From Candidatus Photodesmus blepharonis (GTDB lineage: Bacteria; Pseudomonadota; Gammaproteobacteria; Enterobacterales; Vibrionaceae), in NCBI RefSeq assembly GCF_000731795.2, contig NZ_JGVK01000027.1:57248-121247 (forward strand): a DNA stretch of 64,000 nt, written 5' to 3'. Positions 1 to 11,077 of this stretch are shown piece after piece. Both the position numbers and the translations under genes were made by a program. How positions within the stretch are numbered: the first letter of the stretch is position 1; each line of letters starts with the position of its first letter. A model generated the notes under the pieces. It saw only the letters and a program-made list of their open reading frames with translations, searched no databases and had not been told where the DNA came from.

Positions 1-1097
1 GGAGTCACAACCGTGTTGAAGGCAAAAATGATTATATCAGCTTACTTTATATTCCAGCCAAAGCTCCATGGGATATGATGAACCGTGATCGTAAATCTGG
101 TTTAAAATTGTATGTGCAACGCGTTTTTATTATGGATGACGCTGATCAATTGTTGCCGTCATATTTGCGCTTTGTTCGCGGTCTCGTGGATTCAAATGAT
201 CTACCGCTTAACGTCTCTCGGGAAATTTTGCAAGATAATAAGGTGACCCAATCTTTGCGTAGCGCGTGTACTAAGCGCGTATTATCGATGCTAGAGAATT
301 TAGCTAAAAGTAATACAGAAAAATACCAAATTTTTTGGAAAGAATTTGGTCTTGTCATGAAAGAAGGCCCCGCAGAAGATTTTGCGAATAAAGAGAAAAT
401 TTCAGGATTACTTCGCTTTACTTCGACACAAGTGGATTCTTCTGATCAAACAGTAAGTTTATCTGCTTATATCGAGCGTATGAAAGAAGATCAAGAGAAA
501 ATTTATTATTTGACAGCAGATAGCTACGCGGCAGCTAAAAATAGTCCTCACTTAGAGCAATTTTATGCAAAAGGTATTGAAGTTATTCTTATGGTTGATC
601 GTATTGATGAATGGCTTATGAACTACCTAACTGAGTTTAATGGGAAAAAATTTCAGTCTATTACAAAGGCAGGGCTAGATCTGAGTAAATTTGAGGATAA
701 AGAAAAAGAGGAGAAACAAAAAGAGACTGAAGAAGAATTCAGATCCGTAATTGATCGTACTAAAGAGTATTTGGGTGATCGAGTTAAGGAAGTGCGTACA
801 ACGTTTAAGTTACTGACGACGCCTGCTGTAGTCGTAACTGATGACTTTGAAATGGGTACCCAAATGGCTAAGCTTTTAGAAGCTTCTGGTCAGGATGTAC
901 CAAAAGTGAAGTATATTTTTGAAATTAATCCAAAAAATGAATTAGTCAAACGTATGGCTGACGAAGCTGATGAAGAAGTGTTCGGTCGTTGGGTTGAGGT
1001 TTTATTTGGCCAAGCAATGTTGACTGAACGTGGTTCTGTAGAGGATCCGTCTCAATTTTTAAGTGCCATTAATAAACTTTTAGCTGAGGTTGAGTAG
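1..1097 (+). CDS. htpG: HtpG (Hsp90 chaperone), 5' end cut off by window
   Basis: ATP-dependent cytosolic Hsp90-family chaperone. The frame is open from the window edge (codons from base 3) and about 365 residues are present of a family length near 630, so the N-terminal ATPase domain lies outside. What is visible is the middle domain, with the conserved run around SHNRVEGK at the very start, then [20 protein letters not shown] and [10 protein letters not shown], followed by the C-terminal dimerisation domain. The first ATG inside the frame (base 75) is an internal Met, not the start. adk and hemH follow on the same strand, the order I know from Vibrio and E. coli. There is no internal stop, so the gene looks functional. 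Confidence 0.96.
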   Translation, partial: SHNRVEGKNDYISLLYIPAKAPWDMMNRDRKSGLKLYVQRVFIMDDADQLLPSYLRFVRGLVDSNDLPLNVSREILQDNKVTQSLRSACTKRVLSMLENLAKSNTEKYQIFWKEFGLVMKEGPAEDFANKEKISGLLRFTSTQVDSSDQTVSLSAYIERMKEDQEKIYYLTADSYAAAKNSPHLEQFYAKGIEVILMVDRIDEWLMNYLTEFNGKKFQSITKAGLDLSKFEDKEKEEKQKETEEEFRSVIDRTKEYLGDRVKEVRTTFKLLTTPAVVVTDDFEMGTQMAKLLEASGQDVPKVKYIFEINPKNELVKRMADEADEEVFGRWVEVLFGQAMLTERGSVEDPSQFLSAINKLLAEVE

Positions 1098-1102
1098 TTT
1101 TA

Positions 1103-1130
1103 AAGAGCTCGTATAAGTGCGGGCTTTTTC
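1103..1130 (+). terminator. Intrinsic terminator after htpG
   Basis: A six-base stem AGCTCG / CGGGCT (one G-T pair) with an 8-base loop begins 8 bases after the htpG stop, and the descending arm runs into TTTTTC. It would separate htpG from adk. Confidence 0.6.
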
Positions 1131-1288
1131 TTCGGTTTATGATTTAGATAGTTGTTGTAGCGTTTTTTTTGACTATGCTATGTTTTGTTCTTGTAAGTTC
1201 AGATGTTCTTCATTTGATAATTGGACTGCTGTTAAATCTTAATTTTGATACTGACATGAGTTCAGTGTAGATTTAGGTTTTTACTTAA

Positions 1289-1945
<657 letters not shown>

Positions 1946-2014
1946 GTTTGATTTTTTTAAAAAAATCCTTGCTATCATCGTTAAGATTTTATCTTCAAAG
2001 TTTTAGCTAGAATT

Positions 2015-2986
2015 ATGGGTAATATAACACATCATAACAAACGACAAGGTGTTCTGTTAGTTAATCTTGGAACACCCAATAAAGCGACAGTTCTTGGAGT
2101 AAAGAAGTTTTTAGGTGAGTTTTTACGAGATAAAAGGGTTGTAGATGTGACTCCTTGGTTATGGTTTCCATTTTTATATGCTGTGTTATTACCTATTAGA
2201 GCAAAGAAAATAGCTAAGTTATATCAAAATATTTGGATGGAGAAAGGTTCGCCTTTGATGGTCTATTCTCAGAGTCAGGTCAATCAATTAAGAAAAAGAC
2301 TAAAACTACCAGTAGAATTAGGAATGACCTATGGTTCACCAAGCCTAAAATCTGGGATAGAGAAATTAATGTTAAAAAACGTTGAAGATATTATTATTTT
2401 ACCTCTTTATCCTCAATATTCAAGAACAACAACAGCTGCAGTTATGGATGCTTTATCAAGGGTATTTAAACAGATACCTGTGATACCGTCGTGTAGATTC
2501 ATCTCTGGTTATCATGATCATACCTTGTATGTTCAAGCGCTTGTTGCAAGTGTTAAACAATTCTGGAAAAAAAATAATAGAGGTGATTATTTACTATGTT
2601 CTTACCATGGTATTCCGGAGAGCTATGCGGTTAACGGAGATATTTATCCTAAACTATGTAAAAAAACAACGAGTCTACTTGCTCGAGAATTAGGATTAAA
2701 TTCCAGACAAATTGGGATATCGTATCAATCTCGTTTGGGTAGAGGAGAATGGTTAAAACCTTATACCGATAAAATGCTGAAGGAACTTTATAACAACGGA
2801 ATTAAAAAGATCGATGTCCTTACACCTGGTTTTGCATCTGATTGCTTAGAAACTTTGGAGGAAGTTTCTAAGCAATATAAGAAAATTTATATAGAAGCTG
2901 GTGGTGTTCAATTCAATTTCATACCTTGTTTGAACGATTCAAGTTTACATATTGAAATGATGATGGCACTCGTCACGGAAAAATGA
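2015..2986 (+). CDS. hemH: Ferrochelatase
   Basis: Inserts Fe2+ into protoporphyrin IX to make protoheme, the last step of heme synthesis. 323 residues, full length. The N-terminus has [10 protein letters not shown], the catalytic-histidine region reads SYHGIPESY, and the acidic loop near the C-terminus reads [11 protein letters not shown]. The product supplies the heme proteins encoded at 14.1-16.1 kb (cytochrome b and c1). It lies 69 bases after adk on the same strand; the gap has no obvious terminator, so read-through from adk is possible. The ribosome-binding site is weak. Confidence 0.95.
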   Translation: MGNITHHNKRQGVLLVNLGTPNKATVLGVKKFLGEFLRDKRVVDVTPWLWFPFLYAVLLPIRAKKIAKLYQNIWMEKGSPLMVYSQSQVNQLRKRLKLPVELGMTYGSPSLKSGIEKLMLKNVEDIIILPLYPQYSRTTTAAVMDALSRVFKQIPVIPSCRFISGYHDHTLYVQALVASVKQFWKKNNRGDYLLCSYHGIPESYAVNGDIYPKLCKKTTSLLARELGLNSRQIGISYQSRLGRGEWLKPYTDKMLKELYNNGIKKIDVLTPGFASDCLETLEEVSKQYKKIYIEAGGVQFNFIPCLNDSSLHIEMMMALVTEK

Positions 2987-3056
2987 GCTTAAACCGTATT
3001 TTCCTTGATTTTCGATGATAATGTCCATTCATTGTTATCTGTATTTATCTCTTTGG

Positions 3057-5141
3057 TTACTTATTTTTTTCGGATTCTTTAGTCTTAGCGATTATAGTTT
3101 CGGCAATGCTTGTAGGACATGCTGAATAATGGCTGAACTCCATTGAGAATTGACCACGGCCAGAGGTCATTGTACGAAGGTGGCCAATATATCCAAACAT
3201 TTCCGATAAAGGCACATCGGCTTTAACGCGTACAGTACTCCCAGCCTGTTGATCTTTGATCGCACCACGACGACGATTCAGATCACCAATTACATCGCCA
3301 ACATGATTCTCCGGAGTAAATACATCAACATGCATAATTGGTTCGAGAAGCTGCGCGCCTGCTTTAGGCATAGATTGACGGAATGCGTTTTTTGATGCGA
3401 TCTCAAAGGCAATAGTTGATGAATCAACTGAGTGGAAACTACCGTCAAATAGTTCAATTTCAACGTCTAATACAGGGAAACCGGCGAGAATACCGTTGTG
3501 CATCATAGATGCGAAGCCTTTTTCTACTGCAGGCCAAAATTCTTTGGGTATGTTACCACCAACAACCGTTGAAGAGAAGGTGAAACCAGAGTTTGCTTGA
3601 CCTGGTTTAATGCGGTAATCTATTTTAGCAAACTGGCCAGAACCACCAGATTGTTTTTTATGTGTATAGCTATCTTCAACGATCTTCGTGATGGTTTCAC
3701 GATAAGCCACCTGTGGAGCACCAACGATTAAGTCTACACCGTAGGTACGCTTGAGAATATCAATTTTGATGTCTAGGTGGAGTTCACCCATACCTTTGAG
3801 TATAGTTTCTCCTGTATCTTTATCAGTTTCAACTTGAAAAGATGGATCTTCTGAAATCATTTTGCCGATCGCAATACTCATTCTTTCAGAGCCACCTTTA
3901 TTCTTTGGAGATACAGCGATCGAAATTACAGGAATTGGAAAGATCATTGGTTCAAGCATGCAATGATTTTTAACGTCGCACAACGTGTGACCAGTTTGAA
4001 CATTTTTCATACCGATAATTGCAATAATATCACCAGCTTGCGCAGTGATTAATTCATTGCGTTCATCTGCTTGCATTTCAACCATACGGCCAATACGTTC
4101 AGTTTTGTTTGTCGCGGAATTAAGAATAGTATCACCCTTTCTCATTCGACCAGAGTAGATGCGAAGGAAAGTCAGAGCACCAAAACGATCATCCATAATC
4201 TTAAATGCTAGAGCACGTAGTGGCTCATCAGGAGAGACTGTAGCCACTTCGCCGGTTGCTTCACCAGTGTCTGGATCTATTAACGGTTGTGGATCTACTT
4301 CTGTTGGGGCAGGTAGATAATCAACAATTGCATCAAGAACTAGTTGCATACCTTTGTTTTTAAACGCGGATCCACAAAATGTTGGGAAGAATTGCAGATT
4401 ACGAGTACCCTTACGGATACAAAGCTTTATTTCTTCGATGGAAGGTTCTATACCTTCCATATAGGTTTCCATCAAATTGTCATCCTGTTCTATGGCAGTT
4501 TCAACCAATTCCTCTCGATAAGTTTCAACATCATCCAGCATATTAGCTGGAATATCTTGAATTGTATAATTTTCAGGAAGATCAGTACTATCCCAAACGT
4601 ATGCTTTTCGGTTAAGTATATCTACTACACCTATGAACTCATCTTCACAACCAATTGGAAGGGTCATAATGAGAGGATTTGCATTGAGAACGGTCTTTAT
4701 TTGTTTAATAACACTTAGAAAATCAGCACCCATACGATCTAGTTTATTGACAAAAATGAGACGAGCTACTTCTGATTCGTTAGCGTAACGCCAATTGGTT
4801 TCTGATTGAGGTTCTACACCACCAGAGGCGCAAAATACACCAAGGCCACCGTCAAGCACTTTGAGTGAACGGTATACCTCCACTGTAAAATCAACATGCC
4901 CAGGAGTATCGATAATATTTAGACGATGGGTATTCCAGAAACAGCTTACAGCTGCGGATTGAATAGTGATACCACGTTCAGCTTCCTGTTCCATAAAATC
5001 AGTTGTTGATTCTCCATCGTGAACTTCGCCTGTTTTATGGATCTGACCAGTCAATTTTAGGATACGCTCAGTAGTGGTTGTTTTACCTGCGTCAACGTGT
5101 GCGAAGATACCAATGTTTCTGTATTTTGATAAATCTACCAT
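3057..5141 (-). CDS. fusA2: Elongation factor G paralogue of the FusA2 type
   Basis: Translational GTPase of the EF-G family, 694 residues. The G domain has [12 protein letters not shown] (P-loop, about residues 14-25), [14 protein letters not shown] and NKLDRMGAD; domain IV has the QSGGSGQF and [13 protein letters not shown] regions. The sequence differs throughout from the str-operon EF-G and matches my memory of the second EF-G that Vibrio and Shewanella carry next to radA, which is also the neighbour here. Whether it acts in translocation, ribosome recycling or under special conditions cannot be told from sequence. All G motifs are intact, so it should bind and hydrolyse GTP. The symbol is by similarity; the str-operon copy is not in this window. 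Confidence 0.88.
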   Translation of the reverse strand: MVDLSKYRNIGIFAHVDAGKTTTTERILKLTGQIHKTGEVHDGESTTDFMEQEAERGITIQSAAVSCFWNTHRLNIIDTPGHVDFTVEVYRSLKVLDGGLGVFCASGGVEPQSETNWRYANESEVARLIFVNKLDRMGADFLSVIKQIKTVLNANPLIMTLPIGCEDEFIGVVDILNRKAYVWDSTDLPENYTIQDIPANMLDDVETYREELVETAIEQDDNLMETYMEGIEPSIEEIKLCIRKGTRNLQFFPTFCGSAFKNKGMQLVLDAIVDYLPAPTEVDPQPLIDPDTGEATGEVATVSPDEPLRALAFKIMDDRFGALTFLRIYSGRMRKGDTILNSATNKTERIGRMVEMQADERNELITAQAGDIIAIIGMKNVQTGHTLCDVKNHCMLEPMIFPIPVISIAVSPKNKGGSERMSIAIGKMISEDPSFQVETDKDTGETILKGMGELHLDIKIDILKRTYGVDLIVGAPQVAYRETITKIVEDSYTHKKQSGGSGQFAKIDYRIKPGQANSGFTFSSTVVGGNIPKEFWPAVEKGFASMMHNGILAGFPVLDVEIELFDGSFHSVDSSTIAFEIASKNAFRQSMPKAGAQLLEPIMHVDVFTPENHVGDVIGDLNRRRGAIKDQQAGSTVRVKADVPLSEMFGYIGHLRTMTSGRGQFSMEFSHYSACPTSIAETIIAKTKESEKNK

Positions 5142-5323
5142 TATCTATTACTCTGTTTATATAGGATACAAAACCGCGTGCGGAGTATATCATAATTCGT
5201 TATATCCAACAGACTTTTACTTATTAAAAAGGAAAAAAATATATTAGGTAGTATGTTGGATATTAAAATTCATATAAAACGACTTAGTTTTGGAATGTTT
5301 GCAAGATTTATCTAACTCATATG

Positions 5324-6706
5324 TCATAATTCTTCAAATATTTTTATTGCTTCAGATAACTTTCTAACACCATAAATTTGTATTCCATCAGTATGATTTT
5401 TTGTGATGTTGGAAGTTGGAACAATTGCTTTTTTGAATCCATGTTTGAATGCTTCTACTAAACGTTCCTGTCCATTAGGGACTGGACGTATTTCTCCTGA
5501 TAAACCAACTTCACCAAATACTACAACATCCTTAGGTAATGCTTGATTTCTGAAGCTAGAAAGTAATGCTATGGATAAAGCCAGATCTGCGCTAGTTTCC
5601 ATGACTTTTACACCACCAACTACATTAACAAATATATCTTGATTAGCCATTTTGAGATTACAATGCTTATGTAGTATGGCTAACAATAATGACAATCTGT
5701 TTTGTTCTAAACCGACTACAATACGTCTTGGATTGATTGATTGTGAATCATCAACTAAAGCTTGAATTTCAACAAGAAGTGGACGGGTACCTTCCCATAA
5801 TACCATGACTGAGCTACCTGCTGTTTCTTCTGTGTCTCCTGATAAAAAGATTGCAGAAGGATTAGTCACCTCTTTTAGACCTTGTTTTGTCATAGCAAAA
5901 ATTCCAAGTTCGTTGACTGCACCAAAGCGGTTTTTATAACTACGAAGTGTTCTAAATCGATTATTCATTTTAGAATCTAGCAATATAGAACAATCTACGA
6001 TATGCTCAAGAACTTTCGGACCAGCTAAGGTTCCGTCTTTAGTAACATGTCCTACAATAAATACTGTGATATCGTTTTGCTTTGCATAACGAGTTAATAT
6101 CGTAGCTGATTCACGAACTTGAGCTATACTGCCTGGTGGGGAATGGAGGCCACTAGTACACATAACTTGAATAGAGTCAATAACCATAATACATGATTTC
6201 TCTTTAGTGGAAATTTGGCAAATTTTAGAAATATTGGTTTCAGACAGTATTTGGATGTGCTTTGTAGGAAGTTCTAAGCGTAATGCACGCATCGCGATTT
6301 GTTGAAGGGATTCTTCTCCGGTAACATATAAGATGGGTACTGTTTTCGATAACAAACACATCGTTTGCAGCAGTAAAGTAGATTTACCTGCACCAGGGTT
6401 GCCACCAATTAAGATAGCGGAACCTGGAACGATTCCACCACCTAAAACTCTATCTAATTCTTTGGAACCACTTTTAAAACGCGGTGCTTTTTTCAGATTA
6501 ATTTCGGATAGCGTTCGTGCTCTATTTTCAAGTTTGAATCTAGTGTAACCTGATAATTCTCTATCTTTTTTTTCAAAAATAGTTGGTGTGACTGATGTGA
6601 TTTTAGACACAGTGTTCCATGTATTGCAAGAACTACATTGTCCGTGCCAACGTAGGAAATTTGTATTGCAATTACTACATATGTATGTAAATTTCGTTTT
6701 TGTCAT
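5324..6706 (-). CDS. radA: DNA repair protein RadA
   Basis: RecA-like, DnaB-type helicase that helps branch migration in recombinational repair. 460 residues, full length. The N-terminal C4 zinc finger is CSNC / CSSC (residues about 10-27), Walker A is GGNPGAGKST, the RadA-specific KNRFG motif is at about residue 255, and the C-terminus is the Lon-like domain (GGVKVMETSADLA). It is read in the same direction as fusA2, 182 bases upstream of it. The adjacent upstream DNA is a gene-free 0.87 kb where Vibrio usually has a PilZ-protein gene and serB. Confidence 0.96.
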   Translation of the reverse strand: MTKTKFTYICSNCNTNFLRWHGQCSSCNTWNTVSKITSVTPTIFEKKDRELSGYTRFKLENRARTLSEINLKKAPRFKSGSKELDRVLGGGIVPGSAILIGGNPGAGKSTLLLQTMCLLSKTVPILYVTGEESLQQIAMRALRLELPTKHIQILSETNISKICQISTKEKSCIMVIDSIQVMCTSGLHSPPGSIAQVRESATILTRYAKQNDITVFIVGHVTKDGTLAGPKVLEHIVDCSILLDSKMNNRFRTLRSYKNRFGAVNELGIFAMTKQGLKEVTNPSAIFLSGDTEETAGSSVMVLWEGTRPLLVEIQALVDDSQSINPRRIVVGLEQNRLSLLLAILHKHCNLKMANQDIFVNVVGGVKVMETSADLALSIALLSSFRNQALPKDVVVFGEVGLSGEIRPVPNGQERLVEAFKHGFKKAIVPTSNITKNHTDGIQIYGVRKLSEAIKIFEEL

Positions 6707-7572
6707 TTCATTTTTCTTTTATTTATATCATGTGTATATGCAGTATAATTTTTGTACATTTCGGATGAAGATCTGTATAAATATATCAGTGAAATTTTGA
6801 TACAATATTTTTGCTACTTTAAAAAAACAGAAAATACAGCGCATGGCGTCCTAGCTAAATCTGTAATTTTGGATATGCTGTTTCACGTTTATTTCTAAAA
6901 TAGCAAGCAACGATCAGTTCTTCTTTTCATTTATTTAATAGTTGAGAGTCATCTTCAATTCTTTATATTGTCTTAATATCCAGTTCAATATTGCATTCTT
7001 TACTTTTGTGAAGTAAGATCTGCATTTTGATTTATGTTACAAAAAGCATTGCTTAAAACTACACTTACCAATTTAGCATGATCTCTAAAAATGCTGATTC
7101 TCGTTATAAAATAATTGAAAAATAAGTAAGTGAATCCTCCGAACTTGATAATTTTACTGTACCTTTGATTCTTATGTCTCTCAAGTTGCTACTATCTTAA
7201 ACAAAGTCCATTTTGTTTCGTGTTTGGTTATTATCTTGAATTCTAGATATGGAATAATTTGATCAATGCACCCAATTTAAATTATTGTTAAATTTATAAT
7301 AAGTCGGACTTGATCTGGAAAAATTGGGAAATGTTAAATAAATTGCCATGATCCAACTGAAGTGTTCTGATAATTTTTCTTTCCATTCATGGTGGTTAAC
7401 TAAACACAATCTAAATTAGCTTTTTCTAAAAAATGAATGCAACTTGCATTAAGTTGAAGAAAAAGAGAATATTTGTGCACATTATATAGTGGATTACATA
7501 CGTTAAAATGGAATTTTAATCAAAGATTTATGTTACTCTGGGCAAAACAATAGAACAGGTCAGCATTGTTTG
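6707..7572. other. Gene-free 0.87 kb, probably decayed coding DNA
   Basis: No frame longer than a few dozen codons, no RNA gene that I recognise, strongly AT-rich. On the minus strand between about 7290 and 7395 one frame reads protein-like (containing WKEKLSEHFSW and IYLTFPNFS) before stops, which would suit a disrupted gene, but I could not identify it. In Vibrio the radA-adjacent genes are a PilZ-domain protein and serB; neither is recognisable here. Confidence 0.5.
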
Positions 7573-8451
7573 CTAGTTTAAATTGTTTAGGCTATTATTT
7601 CTCAATTGAGATCTAAGTCCTTCAGCTTCGCGTAAATAGTTTTTCTTTTTCCATAGTTGATAACCTAATAAGTACCATAGCATTGTCATCATCATTGCTT
7701 TAGGTTGCCAAACTAAGACACTTTGAAACCAATCATCTATTTTTTCTATCTTACGTAGTTGACAGTAACGGTATACGGATTTTAGTACATCTGCTTTGTT
7801 TGTGTTAATCGTTAAAGTTAAATCTAAGCGTGGATCAGCAATCGAAGCATACTCCCAATCAATAACTTTATTTCCAAACTTTGTTTTAATGATATTTTTT
7901 TGTGTTAGATCAAAATGACAAAGTGTATTCTTAACATTATTAACTAAATTAGGAGAATCTCTCCAAGAGTGATACAATTGCCAATACTCAGAAGTTCGAA
8001 ATTCGTTTTTGATCTGTAGCCAATAACGATCTACACATTTGGTAAAATTAAATGGAGGGAGTGATATGCAACTAAGATCAATCTGGTGGATTTTGACCAT
8101 GATTTTAAGCAAAGAATCAAAATTCAACTGAGAGCTTAGTGGATCCTTTTCGATCCAGTCAACAAGTAAGCCTTGATCGTTCACAAGAATAGGATTAGAT
8201 GCAATTGAGGAAGATCTGATATTGGAGAGGATGTGATATTCTTGGAACCGAGAAATGGAGAAGGTTTTAACTATGGATGCATTTGACTTCCAGACATATG
8301 AATTTCCATTAGTTAGCATTATTCTCCAGGGACAGTTTGTTAATCCTTCAGTAAGAGTCTCTGCATAATCTGGAGAAACTTTGAATAAACGTTGAAGAGA
8401 GAGCAATGAGGAATCAAGTTGGCATGCTTCATGCCAGGGCATTTTTGTCAT
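7573..8451 (-). CDS. APH/choline-kinase-fold phosphotransferase (thiamine-kinase-like)
   Basis: 292 residues with the aminoglycoside-phosphotransferase/choline-kinase fold: the Brenner-type catalytic loop HFDLTQKN (His-x-Asp-x4-Asn, about residue 179) followed by the metal-binding VIDWEYA and the DPRLDL helix typical of thiamine and choline kinases. It is therefore expected to move phosphate from ATP to a small alcohol or amino alcohol. The nucleotide-binding Lys and Gly loop in the N-lobe is poorly conserved. Thiamine kinase (YcfN/ThiK-like) is the closest role I can propose; choline or an LPS-core substrate are alternatives. It stands alone, flanked by 0.87 kb of empty DNA and divergent from rplY. 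The frame is intact although the surroundings have decayed, which argues it is still used. Confidence 0.7.
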   Translation of the reverse strand: MTKMPWHEACQLDSSLLSLQRLFKVSPDYAETLTEGLTNCPWRIMLTNGNSYVWKSNASIVKTFSISRFQEYHILSNIRSSSIASNPILVNDQGLLVDWIEKDPLSSQLNFDSLLKIMVKIHQIDLSCISLPPFNFTKCVDRYWLQIKNEFRTSEYWQLYHSWRDSPNLVNNVKNTLCHFDLTQKNIIKTKFGNKVIDWEYASIADPRLDLTLTINTNKADVLKSVYRYCQLRKIEKIDDWFQSVLVWQPKAMMMTMLWYLLGYQLWKKKNYLREAEGLRSQLRNNSLNNLN

Positions 8452-8597
8452 CAGAATTATACTTCTTTATTTTCGATTATGTATGACTACGTATTTTAGT
8501 TTTGACGATACGCTCTATATTTTAAAGCAAGACCTATGCGAAATGGCTCTAACGAAATCTTTCAGGTTGAGATGATTATGTCAAGACAAATAATTTA

Positions 8598-8626
8598 TTG
8601 CTTGCAAGCATGTCCTATGTGATAAT
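8598..8626 (+). promoter_or_regulatory. Sigma-70 promoter for rplY
   Basis: -35 TTGCTT (8598-8603), 17-base spacer, extended -10 TGTGATAAT ending at 8626, about 65 bases before the rplY start. Sequence match only. Confidence 0.6.
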
Positions 8627-8691
8627 AGTTCTCTCAATTTAGCAGCAAAGCTGAAGTGATATTTAATTTTACTAACATTGAGAGTAAAGTA

Positions 8692-8973
8692 ATGAAATTT
8701 GAAGCGATAGTACGTACTGAGTTAGGTAAAGGTGCAAGTCGCCGCCTCCGCCGTGCTGGTAGATTTCCAGCGATTGTTTATGGTAACCAAGCAGTGCCAA
8801 TCTCTATTGCGTTGATACATAATGAAGTGATGAATCAAATAGACAAACCTTCATTTTATGAAGGAAGAATCACTTTAATGATAAGTAGTGAAGAGATTAA
8901 AGTTAAGTTACAAGACATCCAACGTCATGCATTTAGGCTCCAAATTGAACATATAGATTTTGTAAGAATTTAG
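8692..8973 (+). CDS. rplY: 50S ribosomal protein L25, short form
   Basis: Binds 5S rRNA in the large subunit. The 93-residue form starting MKFEAIVRTELGKG is the short single-domain L25 of enterics and vibrios, without the CTC extension. An upstream GTG at 8656 would add 12 residues (including NFTNIES) that are foreign to the family, and GAGAG lies a short distance before the ATG at 8692, so that ATG is chosen. The C-terminus RHAFRLQIEHIDFVRI is complete. Monocistronic, with its own promoter upstream. Confidence 0.95.
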   Translation: MKFEAIVRTELGKGASRRLRRAGRFPAIVYGNQAVPISIALIHNEVMNQIDKPSFYEGRITLMISSEEIKVKLQDIQRHAFRLQIEHIDFVRI

Positions 8974-9324
8974 TATTTTGTTAATGAGTCAGCTTCAATT
9001 GCAAGCCTTGAAACCTATGAGATTCTTAGCCTTCTAAAGGTTTTTAAATTCAGTCTTTTTCGGTCACTTTTTCCTATCTAAGTTTTAAAAATAAGTGCCG
9101 TTTCAGTGCTATTTGGCCTCTCATTGCGTTTATCGTTTTGAAATTTATTGATAAATTTACTAGCTGGTATGGAACCTATTTAATGTTATCGCAGATGCAT
9201 TAGAGCTCACATCTTTTCTATATTTCGTCTTTTTGTTTTGGATAGATTGTAGTCTGCTATTTCTAATGTAAGAGAACCTCACGCACACTAAACTAAAGCG
9301 ATTTGCGTGAGGTCTTGTTTTTGC
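8974..9324. other. Gene-free spacer between convergent rplY and degQ
   Basis: 351 bases with no readable gene. A small AGCCTT / AAGGTT hairpin followed by T's (9028-9045) could end rplY transcription. In Vibrio degS normally follows degQ on this side; I see no trace of its sequence. Confidence 0.5.
9276..9320 (+). terminator. Strong hairpin between rplY and degQ
   Basis: Perfect 10-base inverted repeat ACCTCACGCA (9276-9285) / TGCGTGAGGT (9304-9313) with an 18-base spacer, followed on the plus strand by CTTGTTTTTG. It sits 12 bases beyond the degQ stop, so on the minus strand it probably also ends degQ, though the T-rich tail there is poorer. Confidence 0.65.
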
Positions 9325-10677
9325 TTATTTGATGACTAAATAGATAGTACGGTCCCCTCTTTGAATATTAAGAGCTAATATCCCAGGCTTTCTCTTGATG
9401 ATAGCACGAAGTTCTGAAAGATTTTTTACTCGTTTACGATTTATACCCATGATGATATCATCCGGTTTTAGCTGATATGCTGCTGCGTTTGAGCCTTGAG
9501 CAACAGAAATTATCTTTACTCCCTGAACAAAATCTTTTTCTTCCGTATTAGCTAACTCAGCTCCGGCTAATCCTTCATGCAGTTTACCAGCAGAAGTTTT
9601 ATTAATTAGATGTTCGCCTAATGTTACATCAAATTTTTTTAACTTCCCATCTCTTATAACACTTAAAGTAATCTTTTTTCCTGCCCCCACAGTTGCTACT
9701 TTCGCTCTAAGTTCTCCAAAGGTATCAATTTTTTTTCCATTAATAGAAACTACGATATCGCCTGCTTTTAATCCTGCTTTATCAGCAGCACTTTCAGGTA
9801 CTACTTGGCTAACAAAAGCACCTTTGCTTGATTCATAACCCAAGGCCTCAGCTAACTCTGAAGTAATTTCTCCACCTTGAACGCCTAACATACCGCGCTT
9901 TACTTCACCAAATTCTTTTATTTGTTCGATGAGATTTTTCATCATGTTAGATGGAATAGCAAAGCCAATCCCGACATTTCCTCCATTTGGACCCAGAATA
10001 GCAGTGTTAATACCAATAAGTTCACCATTAAGATTTACTAAAGCACCACCAGAGTTTCCACTGTTAATGGCCGCGTCAGTTTGGATGAAATTTTCGAAAT
10101 TCTCAATGTTTAAACCACTCCTTCCTAGTGCTGAAACGATTCCTGAAGTTACAGTTTGTCCAAGACCGAATGGATTACCGATTGCTACAGCAAAATCTCC
10201 TACACGTAATTTATCTGAATCAGATATCTGAATTTGAGTAAGATTTTTTGCTTTTTCTAGCTTTAACAATGCAACATCAGACAATTGATCGCTACCGATT
10301 GGTTTAGCATCATATTCTTTACCATCGTGGAGTTTAACTCGGATCTTCTCAGCACCATTAATCACGTGATAATTGGTAACAATATGACCTTCATTGGCGT
10401 TCACTATCACTCCAGAACCTAATCCCTTAAACGGGCGTTCTTGTAGTCTCTCTGTAGGAAAATTAGGACCAAAGAAAAAATGAAATTGTTCAGGTAATTG
10501 TTGACGAGATATTCGCGTGCCTTCTACAGAAATTCTAACAACCGCAGGAGTGACTTTTTGTAGCATTGGTGCAAGGCTTGGAAGTTGCCCTGTAGGCAAA
10601 GCTGCACTGCATAGAAATGATGCGGAGATGAGAACACTCAAAGATAAAATGGTTATAGAAAGCAAGTTTTTTTTCAT
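9325..10677 (-). CDS. degQ: Periplasmic serine endoprotease/chaperone DegQ
   Basis: HtrA-family quality-control protease of the periplasm. 450 residues: signal peptide (residues 1 to about 26, cleaved after CSA), trypsin-like domain with triad His104 (NYHV), Asp134 (LSDVALL) and Ser209 (GNSGG), then two PDZ domains (about 250-340 and 370-450). The two PDZ domains and the secreted, non-anchored N-terminus separate it from DegS. The Shine-Dalgarno AGGAG is a few bases before the ATG. In Vibrio it is followed by degS and preceded by zapG (yhcB); both places are empty here, so DegQ could be the only HtrA protease of this region. Confidence 0.95.
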   Translation of the reverse strand: MKKNLLSITILSLSVLISASFLCSAALPTGQLPSLAPMLQKVTPAVVRISVEGTRISRQQLPEQFHFFFGPNFPTERLQERPFKGLGSGVIVNANEGHIVTNYHVINGAEKIRVKLHDGKEYDAKPIGSDQLSDVALLKLEKAKNLTQIQISDSDKLRVGDFAVAIGNPFGLGQTVTSGIVSALGRSGLNIENFENFIQTDAAINSGNSGGALVNLNGELIGINTAILGPNGGNVGIGFAIPSNMMKNLIEQIKEFGEVKRGMLGVQGGEITSELAEALGYESSKGAFVSQVVPESAADKAGLKAGDIVVSINGKKIDTFGELRAKVATVGAGKKITLSVIRDGKLKKFDVTLGEHLINKTSAGKLHEGLAGAELANTEEKDFVQGVKIISVAQGSNAAAYQLKPDDIIMGINRKRVKNLSELRAIIKRKPGILALNIQRGDRTIYLVIK

Positions 10678-11077
10678 ATGAAAACTCCTATATTGGTTAT
10701 GAAGTGCTTTATAGCAATTAGATAGAATGTGCTAAGTCAGTCGTTTTCTGGTTCTTTTTTCTAAAAATTAGGACTATTTTGGGATAGTTAATTGATGTTA
10801 TTTTCTGACAAGTATTAGATATGCCTTATTAATTAGATACAGGAGACTGCCTTAATTGATCAAGGACTCTAAAATTTCAGTGCATATCGATTTATCAGTT
10901 TCGCATGCCGGGCCCTATTCTGATAATATTAGAGTAAAGGAGAAGTAAAAATCGCATAGGATCATCTTTGTTTTAATAGTACTTAAATCCAAAGAACGAA
11001 ATATTATGTGATGCTGTTACGATCATCCGTATCCTACAAAAATAAAATATACCCTATGGTACTAGCATGATAGTGGT
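10678..11077. other. Gene-free divergent spacer between degQ and zapE
   Basis: 400 bases. The usual occupant in E. coli and Vibrio is zapG/yhcB on the degQ strand. I read the minus strand in three frames and found only stops and no recognisable ZapG sequence. It must hold the divergent promoters of degQ and zapE. Confidence 0.5.

Noticed and set aside
1950..1967. Palindrome GATTTTTTT / AAAAAAATC after adk as a terminator
   Set aside because: All-AT stem without a following T-run; too weak to call.
4344..4718. A 124-codon plus-strand frame
   Set aside because: It is antisense to the conserved fusA2 gene, has no family resemblance and mirrors its codon structure.
10678..11077. A zapG/yhcB pseudogene between degQ and zapE
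   Set aside because: Expected by synteny, but no fragment of ZapG could be read in any minus-strand frame.
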